Positions 52,057 through 61,602 of a DNA stretch of 64,000 nt are shown piece by piece. Position 1 is the stretch's first letter. Each line of letters starts with the position of its first letter. A program made the translations under genes and the position numbers. This stretch comes from Nostoc sp. UHCC 0926 (GTDB lineage: Bacteria; Cyanobacteriota; Cyanobacteriia; Cyanobacteriales; Nostocaceae), in assembly GCF_028623165.1 (NCBI RefSeq), contig NZ_CP117772.1, positions 682,001-746,000 on the forward strand, given 5' to 3'. The notes below the pieces were generated by a model. It was not told where the DNA came from, made no database searches, and saw nothing but the letters and a program-made list of their open reading frames with translations.

Positions 52057-53667
52057 AATGGCACTAAGAAAAGCTCTAAGGTATGCGGAATAGGGGTTAC
52101 AGCTTTTAATGCCAGAGAGCGCAGTAGTTAATGGGATAAGTAGCTGCGATCGCTGATGAAGAGATGATGTACAGTTGCCTAAAATTTTTTGGAGGTAGAA
52201 AAAGCTTACTCGTCCGTGAAATACTGTCTACAAGACGAATAAGCCAAAACCAAAATTACTACTACTGTGACACTAAGAGTACAAATCCTCAAGGATAAAT
52301 TTAACCAAAGTTTAGGTTTACCTTTCAAAGAACTATTGCCGGAATCAGTGATAAGACTTGCAATATCTGAGCTAAAAATCAAATATAAAAAGCGATTATT
52401 TGACCCATTTATAACGTTGTGGGCGTTTTTATCGCAGGTTTTAGATCCGGATAAAACTTGCCATAATGCTGTAAGTAAAATAATTGCTCATTTAGCTGGT
52501 GAAGAAGTAGAAATTCCGTCAACAGATACAAGCGGATATTGTCAAGCTAGGGCAAGGCTGTCAGAAAAATTATTAGAGAAACTTTTCAACTCAACGGCAC
52601 AAAATCTAGAAGAAAAAGTTACAAAAGAATATTTATGGTGTGGTCGAAATGTGAAGGTAATAGACGGTTCATCTGTTTCTATGCCTGATACTCTAGAAAA
52701 CCAGAAAGAATATCCTCAACATAGTAGTCAACAGCCCGGATGTGGCTTCCCAATTGCTAAAATTGGTGTGGTATTCAGTTTGGTGACAGGAGCCGCTGTT
52801 GCTTTGTGCATAGACGTTTTGAACACTCATGATATTAAATTAGCTAGGAGGTTGTACAGTTTTCTCAAACCAAATGATGTACTTTTAGGGGATAGGGCTT
52901 TTTGTGCTTACGCCGATATGGTTGCTATTACCAAACTTGGTTGTGATGCGGTATTCCGTAAACATCAATCTCGGATAACAACCACGCGAAAAGGTAAAAT
53001 TGTTGGAGATTGTGACAAGCTTGTTACTTGGTATAAACCTAAAAGTTGTCCAAAAGGTTTGAGTAAAGATGAATTTGATGCTCTACCTCCTTCCATAACT
53101 GTGCGGGAAATTTATTACTACATTGTTATTCTTGGTTTTCGCACTCAACAAGTCAGCTTAATTACTACTCTTTTAGATCAAGCAACTTATTCTACTCTGG
53201 ATATTGTTGGACTTTACGGTAAACGCTGGGATGTTGAACTAGATTTAAGACATCTCAAAACTACCTTAGGTATGGATGTTCTGCGATGTAAAACTCCCTC
53301 AATGGTACGCAAAGAAATTTACGTTTATTTACTTGCCTACAATCTACTGCGTAGTTTGATGTGGTCGGCAGGTACTAGTTACGGTACTCCTCCGTTACGC
53401 CTGTCACTGCAAGGTACTCGTCATCATTTAAATAACTTTATTCCCGAATTATTAGCAGCAACTTCAACAAAACGTTACCAACTTTATCACACTTTATTCA
53501 AAGTTATTGCTCACAAAGCTGTCAGCGATCGCCCCGGTAGAAGTGAACCACGAGTCCGTAAACGTCGCCCAAAAATTTACCCCTTGATGACCAAACCTCG
53601 GCACGAATTACCCAAGCAATTGCAAACTGCTTAAACCACAAGTGTTTCGGCTTTTCTTAGTGCCATT
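52057..53667 (+). mobile_element. Intact IS4-family insertion sequence with 14-bp target duplication
   Basis: The terminal inverted repeats are AATGGCACTAAGAAAAGC (left) and GCTTTTCTTAGTGCCATT (right), 18 bp and perfect. The direct repeat CGGGTTTACTTACG lies at 52043-52056 and 53668-53681. Total 1611 bp with one complete transposase. It looks recent. Confidence 0.85.
52267..53634 (+). CDS. IS4-family transposase, intact
   Basis: 455 residues. The N-terminal domain has FKELLPESVIRLAISELKIK and FDPFITLWAFLSQVLDPDKT. The DDE catalytic residues lie in KVIDGSSVSMPDTLENQ, DVLLGDRAFCAYADM and GLYGKRWDVELDLRHLKTTL GMDVLRCKTP (Y-2-R-3-E-6-K signature). A basic tail (RKRRPKIYPLMTKPRHELPK) follows. It fills the IS bounded by perfect repeats, so the element is probably functional. 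It starts with GTG at 52267. 53746-53934 contains no gene. Confidence 0.88.
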   Translation: MTLRVQILKDKFNQSLGLPFKELLPESVIRLAISELKIKYKKRLFDPFITLWAFLSQVLDPDKTCHNAVSKIIAHLAGEEVEIPSTDTSGYCQARARLSEKLLEKLFNSTAQNLEEKVTKEYLWCGRNVKVIDGSSVSMPDTLENQKEYPQHSSQQPGCGFPIAKIGVVFSLVTGAAVALCIDVLNTHDIKLARRLYSFLKPNDVLLGDRAFCAYADMVAITKLGCDAVFRKHQSRITTTRKGKIVGDCDKLVTWYKPKSCPKGLSKDEFDALPPSITVREIYYYIVILGFRTQQVSLITTLLDQATYSTLDIVGLYGKRWDVELDLRHLKTTLGMDVLRCKTPSMVRKEIYVYLLAYNLLRSLMWSAGTSYGTPPLRLSLQGTRHHLNNFIPELLAATSTKRYQLYHTLFKVIAHKAVSDRPGRSEPRVRKRRPKIYPLMTKPRHELPKQLQTA

Positions 53668-53934
53668 CGGGTTTACTTACGAAGAATATGTACGACTAAG
53701 TAGATTTAGACGGTCGCCACTTACCATTGAGGCGATAAAATTCTGGTATTAGACCGAGCGAAGTTAGATGCGATCGCCTAAGGTGAATATGATGTCTAAA
53801 ATCAACCTGTTTTATCTGTGCTGGTAGATACCAGTTCAATAACCATAGGGAACTTGAGGAACAGCATTCCCAGTGATGTCAGAGATAAACCGCTCTGACA
53901 ATTCAGATCATCTGGAAAAGCTAACGATTGACCT

Positions 53935-54022
53935 AACTCCCTAGCCCCCTTCCCAAAACGGGAAGGGGGAAAATTCAAAGTCTCTCTCCTTGTAGAAGAG
54001 AGATTTAGAGAGAGGTTTTCCA
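53935..54022. repeat. Cyanobacterial intergenic repeat (CCCCTTCCC...GGGAAGGGG / CTCTCTCCTT)
   Basis: CCCCCTTCCCAAAACGGGAA GGGGG forms a hairpin, and TCTCTCTCCTTGTAGAAGAG AGATTTAGAGAGAG another. Such tracts are widespread between genes in Nostocales. It terminates the GMC fragment. Confidence 0.6.
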
Positions 54023-54250
54023 CGCAGATAGTTCAGTCGAATGATTGGTGCATCTTTGGGGTCAAGCGCACGCAAACTAACACTGCCAATGTTTTCAGGA
54101 TGGGTCAAAACGACTTTCCCTGAGAATTCCAAGCTAGAGTTGGAATAATTAGGAGGTGACGACAGAATGAAACCGAAGATCATCTCTAAATCTGGTGCTG
54201 TGTCTAGATTACCTTGAAATTCTCCTGTACCTATGCTGTTTTAAGTGTAA
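54023..54250 (-). pseudogene. GMC oxidoreductase C-terminal fragment
   Basis: The minus strand reads GTGEFQGNLDTAPDLEMIFG FILSSPP, SLEFSGKVVLTHPENIGSVS LRALDPKDAPIIRLNYL. The GSVxLRSxDPxDxPxIxxNYL motif is characteristic of the substrate domain of GMC flavoenzymes (choline-dehydrogenase-like). About 75 of some 500 residues remain, and the end runs into an intergenic repeat. 54251-54459 contains no clear gene. Confidence 0.65.
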
Positions 54251-54459
54251 ATAAAATTGCCAGCCCGACAAAATTTTATTGATGGTATATATTTTGATGA
54301 GGAGTATCTGGCATTATATTTCAACCATGATGCCTAACAAGCTCGTTGCACCTGACTATATGAAAGTAGAAGGCGAAACATCGTTGTTATTGGCACCCAA
54401 GAAGGAGTATATTAGAGCCAGATGAAACTAGGGGTATAAGAATTAGTACTTTCGAGCAG

Positions 54460-54972
54460 ATGACACTTAATAATGGATTGATTCTAGCCGTTTTTATTGT
54501 GATTACAACCCTGCTAGCTCTTGCCTATGGTTTTGGCGTGAAAGCTCGACGTTTACCCTTTACAGCAGAAATTGGGTTTAACCAGACACAATTGCAATTT
54601 CTGCGATGGTGGATCAAGTTAGCCTTGGTTGCTGGAGTTGTGTTACCCATGTGCTTGTTAGCTCTGGATTGGAGGCAACCATCTTCATGGGTGTTATGGA
54701 GAAGTTACCTATTGATAGTAGCCGTACAACTGATCTGTGAACGTGTCTTTAGTCGCTTCCTTGTACCAAGTACTGTTGTACCCATTGGTTTTTTCTACAC
54801 AGCTTTTCGGTTGTGGCAACTGCTAGACGGATTCACGCAATTAACATTTTCCTATTTGACATTAGCGGGTTTTGGCGTTGTAGTGTTATTTTGGATTGCT
54901 AACTTAATAATGCTGATGGTGATGGCCATTCCAACGGTCTTTGTGGGTTCGCAGTCAATTTCACAATCTTGA
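54460..54972 (+). CDS. Small integral membrane protein, unknown
   Basis: 170 residues with four to five predicted transmembrane helices: LILAVFIVITTLLALAYGFG, LALVAGVVLPMCLLALDW, WVLWRSYLLIVAVQLICE, VVPIGFFYTAFRLWQLL and LAGFGVVVLFWIANLIMLMV. A short basic loop follows the first helix (VKARRLPF). No known motif. Intact gene. It may be related to uptake functions downstream, but 1.3 kb of gene-free DNA separates them. Confidence 0.65.
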   Translation: MTLNNGLILAVFIVITTLLALAYGFGVKARRLPFTAEIGFNQTQLQFLRWWIKLALVAGVVLPMCLLALDWRQPSSWVLWRSYLLIVAVQLICERVFSRFLVPSTVVPIGFFYTAFRLWQLLDGFTQLTFSYLTLAGFGVVVLFWIANLIMLMVMAIPTVFVGSQSISQS

Positions 54973-55826
54973 TTTTTATGAAAAATTCACAGGATTAGCC
55001 TGACTCCAGAAACCTAGACGCTGTTGTTTGGCATATAGCGGTTCTTGCTTGAGTGCAATACAGTATGGGTTAACGTCTAAGAGGTTGTTTCAAAAGTCCT
55101 CTTGTCGGTACGAAAAGTTCTAAGCGATCGCCCCACTAATTCTGAACCGGGAGCGTTTGTGATCGCCTAAACTAAATGCGCGACAGCCTAGCCAGGTTTT
55201 TCACAAAAGGCGATCGCAGAAGTTTTCGAGGCAGGCGCTGAGGGTAGTCCCACAAACTCTCAGGTTTATGGTTAATCAAACAATATCAAATCCTCTTGCA
55301 CCATGCACAGAGGATAATACTGTTTCAGTGACCACCGTAAACATCGCCTCAAGGTTGCGTTGTGCATCGGCATTCGCACATAACCATATTTAAAATAATA
55401 ACTACAAGTTCTTATTCCGATGAAACACATCAGCAATCAATTTTTCAGATGCGATCGCGAATAAAAATCTGATGATTAACATCCAGGCACGGATACGTTG
55501 CACGAAAATATTTCGGTTTTAAATCGTTAATTTACAAAATTAGGAAAACTTCTGTATTTATAAATACAAAATTTTGAAGAAAATACAAGGAAAAACTTTT
55601 TATCTTTTAGCAATTATTTTTGCTACACGTATGGTATTCTTGCTAAAAGGGAATAAAAAACAGTAACAAACTAACAAAAAGTCTGAAATTACTTGACTTC
55701 CCGCCCACAAAAACGTAAATCTGGCAAGTATATTGACAATATGTAAGCAAAATTGCAAAAGCATTAATAGGACTTCCAGTAGAAAAGGCGCAGATTAGAA
55801 GACCTTGCTATTACTTCGATAGTTAA
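54973..55826. other. Long gene-free stretch
   Basis: It contains a MITE-end-like sequence ATATAGCGGTTCTTGCTTG near 55034, several HIP1 sites, and an AT-rich tract at about 55500-55640 that may hold promoter signals. No frame looks coding and no RNA gene is recognised. Confidence 0.5.
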
Positions 55827-55850
55827 ATGTGTCTACTACAGCTTTTTGTA

Positions 55851-56024
55851 ATGGAGAGATACAGCCTGATGAAGCAGGATATGAATATTTGCAATGACCA
55901 TATCGTTCATAACCATCAAGATGTAGCCTTAGGAATCGCTGATGCAGGTATCAGTACGGCATCTATAGCTGCTACCTTTGGTTTGGGATTTATTCCCTTC
56001 ATAGTGCGTGATCCGACTTGGTGA
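55851..56024 (+). CDS. Small peptide with hydrophobic Gly/Ala-rich C-terminus, possible leader peptide or fragment
   Basis: The frame is open from 55827; starts at 55851 (MERYSLMKQDMNICNDHIVH) or 55869 (MKQDMN) are plausible. It continues NHQDVALGIADAGISTASIA ATFGLGFIPFIVRDPTW. The sequence resembles either a small precursor (polar leader, hydrophobic Gly/Ala-rich core) or the start of a lost membrane protein. It lies 230 bases before the siderophore receptor gene. I do not recognise it. The RBS is weak. 56025-56258 contains nothing else except a repeated motif at 56168. Confidence 0.35.
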   Translation: MERYSLMKQDMNICNDHIVHNHQDVALGIADAGISTASIAATFGLGFIPFIVRDPTW

Positions 56025-56258
56025 TTCTTAAATAATACTTGGAAGAAGCACCAGTACAGCAGTTTCTCAATATCTTGGGACATCAGCTAGTGCGATCGTA
56101 ATTAGAAATTCTCAGTGGCTATGACATTAGCAAGATTGAGGAAGTCATAGTAAATATTTAGGGTCATGAATGGCACGCTTGAAAAGCGGAAATACAAGTG
56201 GATTAAGCAGGGGAGCAATTGCTTGCTCCCATTCTAATTAGGTGTGAGGGTTTGAAGA

Positions 56259-58958
56259 GTGTATTTACAAAAACAATTCAGCTTTTTTTGGCACAGTGTT
56301 TTAGTGTCTATTTCTTGTTTAGTGATGTCTATCGATAAGCAGATGCCCGTCTACGCTGTACCAGTTTTGGGTCAAGAAATCCTAAATACTAAGACTGGTG
56401 AACAGCAGTCATCATGGCAAAAAACTTTAATTAGAGTAATTGAAACAACTACAAAGATTCCTAGCCTCAGCGAGTTGCAATTTGCCAAGAGCAGTGCCGC
56501 ATATTTATTGAGGACACCCAGAAATCAAAACTCTGTTTCTCAAATCAGTCAAGCCACAACCAATGTCGTGTCAGTCACAGATGTGAAAGTGAACAATACA
56601 GATAAAGGGATAGAGGTAATTTTAGTTACGCCCAATTCTCAGCAGTTATCAGTTTCACCAAAAACTGAAGGTAATTCCTACATTGTGAATATACCCAATG
56701 CTCAGTTGCAATTGGTGAGTGGAGAGAGTTTTCAACAATCAAAGCCAGTAGCAGGAATTGCACTAGTTACAGTTGCTAATGCGGACGCTAACACGCTGCG
56801 GGTGACGGTAGTTGGGGAAACGGGTGCGCCTGTAGTGGAGTTATTTGATAGTCAGACTGAAGGTTTAGTGTTTGGGGTGACAAGTACTGCATCCACAACA
56901 CAGCAGCCAACACCGACACCAGAGAAACAACCAACACCAGAGCAACAACCACCTATTGAGTTAGAGGTAATTGGAGCGCCGGAAGGAAGCTATAACGTTC
57001 CTGATGCGACTACAGCCACAAAAACATCAACGCCAGTACGCGACATTCCTCAATCGATTCAGGTGGTTCCTCGCCAGAGTTGGCAAGATCAAGGAGCCGT
57101 TAACACCATTGATGCCTTAAGAAGCGTCGGTGTCATCCAAGGTTTTAATTCGCCGACCAATGGTGATGTCTTTACAATTAGAGGTTTTCAGACGAGCAAC
57201 CTCCTTCATAATGGTCTTAAGGACTATACAGGAGGAGCTATATCAGGACAAACTCAACTCGCCAACATTGAACGGATAGAGGTTCTGAGGGGGCCTGCCT
57301 CTGTCCTTTATGGTCAAGGTAATCCGGGTGGCACGATTAACTATGTCACAAAGCAGCCGCTGAGTGAGCCTTACTTCGCCGCCAGTACGACTTTTGGCAG
57401 TTATAGTTTTTATCAACCAACAATAGATATCTCTGGTCCCCTCAATTCTGACAAAACGCTCCTTTATCGTTTAAATACTTCTTACATCAGTACAGAAAGT
57501 TTTGTTGACTTTTTTTACAATCAGCGTTATGTAATTGCACCCGTTCTGAGTTGGCAAATAAGTAAGAATACGAAGCTGACTTTTGAAAGCGAGTTCCGAG
57601 ACCAGCAGCAGTACCCAAGAACGGGGCTACCTGCTGTCGGAACTGTCTTGCCTAACCGAAATGGAAAGATTCCACTCAGTCTGAACACATTAGATGAAGA
57701 TGCCAGAAACAACCGTCGTTCCATTCTATTGAGTTATAACCTTGAACATCGCTTTAGTGATAATTGGTCTTTAGTGAATGCTTTTCTTGTTAGGTCTATA
57801 AGATATAGAACAGATAGTGCGAATTCTGGTTCTCTACGAGCTGATGGTCGGACTCTGAATCGCACACAGCAAAACTATATAGGAGCGCCTGCGGCCGATG
57901 AAGAGTATGCTCTAGACAACCATGTGGTAGGTAAATTTAAAACTGGCAGCCTTCAGCATGAATTAGTTGCTGGCTTTGACTTGTACAGAGATATTAGTCA
58001 GTTCGATCAGACAATGCGGGCTATTGGTACTATAGATGTGTTCAACCCCGTCTACGGTCAGCCTGTCGGTCGTCTTCTTTCTAGAATTGATCAAAAAACT
58101 AAAAATGATCAGCTCGGTTTTTATGTTCAAGATATAGTCAAACTTACTAATAACCTTAACTTGGTTCTCGGTGGACGCGGAGATTTTATCGGCAATAAAG
58201 TTACCAACTTTTTAAATGCAAGTGCCAATCAAAGTCAATCTGACTCTGCATTTAGTCCTCGTGTAGGTCTTGTCTATAAACCTATCCAACCCGTCTCACT
58301 CTATGCCAGTTACAGTGAATCTTTCTCCCAAAATATTGGAACCACGTTTGAGGGTAGTTTATTTAAACCCAGTAGTGGCACTCAATACGAAGTGGGAGTC
58401 AAGGGTGATTTCCTTAACGGCAAGCTGTCTTCTACCCTAGCTTTGTATCAACTGACTTTATCCAATGTGTTGACGACTGACCCTAATCATTCCACCTACT
58501 CTATTGCAACAGGGGAACAACGCAGCCGAGGTATTGAACTCAATGTTACGGGGGAAATCTTACCAGGCTGGAATGTGATTGCCTCCTATGCTTATACAGA
58601 TGGACAGGTGACAAAGGACAGTAACCTATCTACCATTGGCAATCGATTAGTGAACGTTCCTGAAAATAGTGCAAGTTTGTGGACGACTTACACCTTTGCC
58701 AAGGGGAATTTGCAAGGGTTAGGGTTTGGACTGGGTTTATTCTACGTTGGCGAACGGCAGGGGGATTTGATCAACTCGTTCAGTGTACCCAGTTATTTAC
58801 GCCTTGATGCTGCTGTCTACTATAGATTAGATCGCCTTCGCTTCGCGCTTAACCTCAAGAATCTGTCCGATGTTCAGTACTTCACCCCCCGAACTATTAA
58901 CCTTGTTTATCCTGAAGATCCATTTATTGTAGAGGGAACAGTAAGTTGGGAGTTTTGA
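56259..58958 (+). CDS. TonB-dependent siderophore receptor with AMIN domain
   Basis: 899 residues from a GTG start. A signal peptide at residues 1-33 (SVLVSISCLVMSIDKQMPVY AV) precedes a cyanobacterial-type AMIN domain at about 105-210 (SVTDVKVNNTDKGIEVILVT). A Pro/Gln/Thr linker follows, then the plug (TPVRDIPQSIQVVPRQSWQD, TIRGFQTSNLLHNGLKDYTG, NIERIEVLRGPASVLYGQGN) and the 22-strand barrel. The barrel ends in the terminal aromatic EGTVSWEF needed for BamA assembly. The family imports ferric siderophores across the outer membrane. With the two FecCD permeases downstream it forms an uptake system, probably Fur-controlled, though no clear Fur box was found. Confidence 0.92.
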   Translation: MYLQKQFSFFWHSVLVSISCLVMSIDKQMPVYAVPVLGQEILNTKTGEQQSSWQKTLIRVIETTTKIPSLSELQFAKSSAAYLLRTPRNQNSVSQISQATTNVVSVTDVKVNNTDKGIEVILVTPNSQQLSVSPKTEGNSYIVNIPNAQLQLVSGESFQQSKPVAGIALVTVANADANTLRVTVVGETGAPVVELFDSQTEGLVFGVTSTASTTQQPTPTPEKQPTPEQQPPIELEVIGAPEGSYNVPDATTATKTSTPVRDIPQSIQVVPRQSWQDQGAVNTIDALRSVGVIQGFNSPTNGDVFTIRGFQTSNLLHNGLKDYTGGAISGQTQLANIERIEVLRGPASVLYGQGNPGGTINYVTKQPLSEPYFAASTTFGSYSFYQPTIDISGPLNSDKTLLYRLNTSYISTESFVDFFYNQRYVIAPVLSWQISKNTKLTFESEFRDQQQYPRTGLPAVGTVLPNRNGKIPLSLNTLDEDARNNRRSILLSYNLEHRFSDNWSLVNAFLVRSIRYRTDSANSGSLRADGRTLNRTQQNYIGAPAADEEYALDNHVVGKFKTGSLQHELVAGFDLYRDISQFDQTMRAIGTIDVFNPVYGQPVGRLLSRIDQKTKNDQLGFYVQDIVKLTNNLNLVLGGRGDFIGNKVTNFLNASANQSQSDSAFSPRVGLVYKPIQPVSLYASYSESFSQNIGTTFEGSLFKPSSGTQYEVGVKGDFLNGKLSSTLALYQLTLSNVLTTDPNHSTYSIATGEQRSRGIELNVTGEILPGWNVIASYAYTDGQVTKDSNLSTIGNRLVNVPENSASLWTTYTFAKGNLQGLGFGLGLFYVGERQGDLINSFSVPSYLRLDAAVYYRLDRLRFALNLKNLSDVQYFTPRTINLVYPEDPFIVEGTVSWEF

Positions 58959-59026
58959 CAGGACAATAGTGGAATGGCACGCTTGAAAAATCGATTATTT
59001 CCAAATTTTGATGTATTAGAGTATTT

Positions 59027-59779
59027 ATGTCTGATAATATCGATGTTGTTTGGATCAGTTATAGTCATGTATTACAGCGTTTTGATCAACCATTATTACA
59101 ACACATATCGCAGTATATGAATGTGGATCAGTGGGAATATCACCACCATAAAGATGAAGGTAGTTCCATAGATGAAGCTGTAGATTTGATGTATGAATTC
59201 TTAGCACACTATTCTCATCCTATACATTTAGCAGGTCATGGTGCGGGTGGTGCGATCGCTTTAACTTTTGCTCGTCGTTATCCCCAAAAAGTGCGCTCGT
59301 TGGTCTTATTGGCTGTAGCTTCTCAACCAGCTAATACTTGGCACATCCACTATTATCTGCAAAGAAAATTATTTACTATGAGTCGTGAGCAAGTTTTAGC
59401 AAGCTGTGTTCGTCATCTATTTGGTGAGCAACCTCATAATACTACTAAAAAGTTAATGGCTATATTATCTAAAGATTTAGAACAATCCCCTCTTTCACAC
59501 TCTCTTTTCAAGTTAATTGACTTACCTGAAGGCGGGGTTAATATGCCCATAATGGTATGTGGTAGTAAAAACGATCCTATTGTTAATTCACCTGCCTTAA
59601 AAGGCTGGTTAAAAGAGCTTAAGTCTGAAGATAATCTGTGGGAATGCACCAAAGGTTATCATTTTTTTCACTACTTTTATCCTCAACAAGTCTGCGAACA
59701 AATGTTGAGCTTCTGGCGACCAGATCATCTACAATCAATGCTGACATCTCAACTGATTTCTCAAAATTTGACAAATTAA
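59027..59779 (+). CDS. Alpha/beta-hydrolase-fold protein lacking the nucleophile serine
   Basis: 250 residues. The nucleophile elbow is PIHLAGHGAGGAIALTFARR: the canonical G-x-S-x-G has Gly72 in place of Ser. The later acid and base positions look conserved (VCGSKNDPIV and GYHFFHYF), as do the helix after the elbow and PQKVRSLVLLAVASQP. So either it is not a serine hydrolase (a binding or scaffold protein) or it uses another chemistry. It starts 69 bases after the receptor gene and shares an upstream motif, so it may work in siderophore release or handling. Intact otherwise. Confidence 0.72.
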   Translation: MSDNIDVVWISYSHVLQRFDQPLLQHISQYMNVDQWEYHHHKDEGSSIDEAVDLMYEFLAHYSHPIHLAGHGAGGAIALTFARRYPQKVRSLVLLAVASQPANTWHIHYYLQRKLFTMSREQVLASCVRHLFGEQPHNTTKKLMAILSKDLEQSPLSHSLFKLIDLPEGGVNMPIMVCGSKNDPIVNSPALKGWLKELKSEDNLWECTKGYHFFHYFYPQQVCEQMLSFWRPDHLQSMLTSQLISQNLTN

Positions 59780-59854
59780 CAAGTATTCTTTAGAGACGTA
59801 TACATACCCCGGATTACTCTTACACAACAAAGACGCGATCGCTCTAACAATAGT

Positions 59855-59875
59855 ATTTGAGACGCGTTTACCCTG
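59855..59875 (+). repeat. Degenerate ISAs1-type end
   Basis: TTTGAGACGCGTTTACCCTG resembles the solo terminal repeat at 49057-49086. The gene-free stretch 59780-60246 holds this and no clear gene. Confidence 0.35.
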
Positions 59876-60246
59876 TCTAACATCACCTGTATCTTCTTTT
59901 TTGCACCCACTTGAAGAAACTAGGAGTAAACAAATAAAGCGTGCAAAAGCGTAACTTATATCTTGCACCTACCGAATCAACTCAGAAAAAGCAGATAAAA
60001 AGTACAAAAATGAGACATTAGAAGCAGTGTCAGGGTTAATCGCTACTTAGATGTTTAAAGAACTATAAAACTAGTAATGTTACTTAATTAGTTGAGAAAG
60101 ACGATGGCAGGCTTTGTCAAGGTATGATGTTCCAACTAATGAGTCGTTGATCAGGCGATCGTTAATTATGAGAATGGCGCTTATTTGTGGAATTGTCCAA
60201 AATGTGAGAAAAAGGGCGTGAAACATATTACAGATTAGCAAGAACT

Positions 60247-61368
60247 ATGGTTTCAATTCTTGCCCACGCCCAAAATTTAGTTTACACCTTGCTGTCATTG
60301 ATGCCTTCTACTTACCAACAAGAAAATCTTGAAGCAATGTTGGGATTGTTCTTGCAGTCAGAGGGGTATCCTCTACCTGAGCACAGTAAAAGTAAGTCAG
60401 CCAGCGCCTTAAGTCGATTTCTCAACATCTACAATTGGTCAACTATAAGTGTAATTCGTACCACCCGTAACCGTGTTATTAAGGAGATTTTGTCGCAGCG
60501 GACTTTAGGACGTAAACCATTTCTACAAGTGATTATTGACCTAACAACTCTGGAAAAGTTTGGCAAGTTTAAGGGATTTGAAAATTTAATCCGCGTATAC
60601 AACGGAAAACGAGGTTTACACTTGGTTGTGGTGTATTTGGTTGTAGGTCGGTGGCGAGTTCCCTGGAGTTTTCGCGTCTGGAAGGGAAAAGGGACTCCGT
60701 CCCCGGCACAATTGGGACTAAAAATGGTCAAATGCTTGCCCAAAAAACTAACAAAGCACTTCCAGGTGATGGTTCTTGTAGATACAGCCTTTGGTAGTGT
60801 GGAATTTATACACGGTGTCCGAAAGCGGAAATACCATATAATTGCTGGGATCGCTTGTACCCGTAAGTTAATAGATGGGCGCTGTGTTGCTCAACTACAT
60901 AAACGTGGACAACAACTTCGCTTGAGGGGTTTGAAATTTCCTGTCTATGTATCCTGGTACTATTTTAAACGTGATGATGGTAAATATGTCAAACGATTTG
61001 TCATTTCAACCAAAGCTCTCAAAGCTAGTACTATTTCTTGGTGGGGTAAACGACGGTGGCGAATAGAGGGTTGGTTTAAAACTGCGAAACACCGTTTCGG
61101 GTTACATCGGTTTGGGCAGGGGACACTTTTAGGCGTTTATCGTTGCTTGGTATTGTCCCTGATTTCTTATATTTTGGCACACTGGGCTTATTTATCCACA
61201 GCGATCGCTTCTACAAACCTACCTGATTGGGGACAAGCAGCAGAAATCGCATTCCAAACTATATTTCCACAATTGGTAGTGTTACTTCTTTTACAAGACA
61301 TTGAACGCCTGAGAGAACTGGCACTTAGTCAAGGAATTGACATTCAAATTTCCAGGTGCAAGATATGA
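60247..61368 (+). CDS. Transposase, IS4/IS701-like DDE family, intact
   Basis: 373 residues. An N-terminal helical domain (TLLSLMPSTYQQENLEAMLG) and a catalytic core are seen: FLQVIIDLTTLEKFGKFKGF (first Asp), FQVMVLVDTAFGSVEFIHGV (second Asp) and WWGKRRWRIEGWFKTAKHRF GLHRFGQGT (final Glu with the Y/W-x2-R-3-E-6-K signature). It is full length without stops. I could not define the IS ends with confidence. It separates the receptor/hydrolase pair from the permeases, so it probably inserted into one siderophore locus. Confidence 0.82.
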   Translation: MVSILAHAQNLVYTLLSLMPSTYQQENLEAMLGLFLQSEGYPLPEHSKSKSASALSRFLNIYNWSTISVIRTTRNRVIKEILSQRTLGRKPFLQVIIDLTTLEKFGKFKGFENLIRVYNGKRGLHLVVVYLVVGRWRVPWSFRVWKGKGTPSPAQLGLKMVKCLPKKLTKHFQVMVLVDTAFGSVEFIHGVRKRKYHIIAGIACTRKLIDGRCVAQLHKRGQQLRLRGLKFPVYVSWYYFKRDDGKYVKRFVISTKALKASTISWWGKRRWRIEGWFKTAKHRFGLHRFGQGTLLGVYRCLVLSLISYILAHWAYLSTAIASTNLPDWGQAAEIAFQTIFPQLVVLLLLQDIERLRELALSQGIDIQISRCKI

Positions 61369-61449
61369 GGTAACCTCATTTTTTTTGGCTTGATCGCACG
61401 AGTCTTTGGTCATCCATCAGAGATTACAGCTATTTTCAGGTAAATAGAC

Positions 61450-61486
61450 CACGCGGTAGGGGCGCAAGGCCTTGCGCCCCTACAAC
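61450..61486. repeat. Intergenic palindrome TAGGGGCGCAAGGCCTTGCG type
   Basis: GTAGGGGCGCAAGG and CCTTGCGCCCCTAC are exact complements forming a 14-bp stem with no loop bases. It is a common cyanobacterial intergenic palindrome. The rest of 61369-61602 shows no gene. Confidence 0.65.
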
Positions 61487-61602
61487 AGATGTGGTTCAAA
61501 TACATGAAAAGTGCTGTAAGATAACCTTACTTTTGTCAACTAGTAATTATACTTAAAATTTAGGAAAAGCAGAGAAACGAAGTTAACTCTTGTCATGAAT
61601 CC

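Noticed and set aside
54329..54425. Short open frame MMPNKLVAPDYMKVEGETSL
   Set aside because: Only about 30 codons, with no homology recognised and no clear ribosome-binding site.
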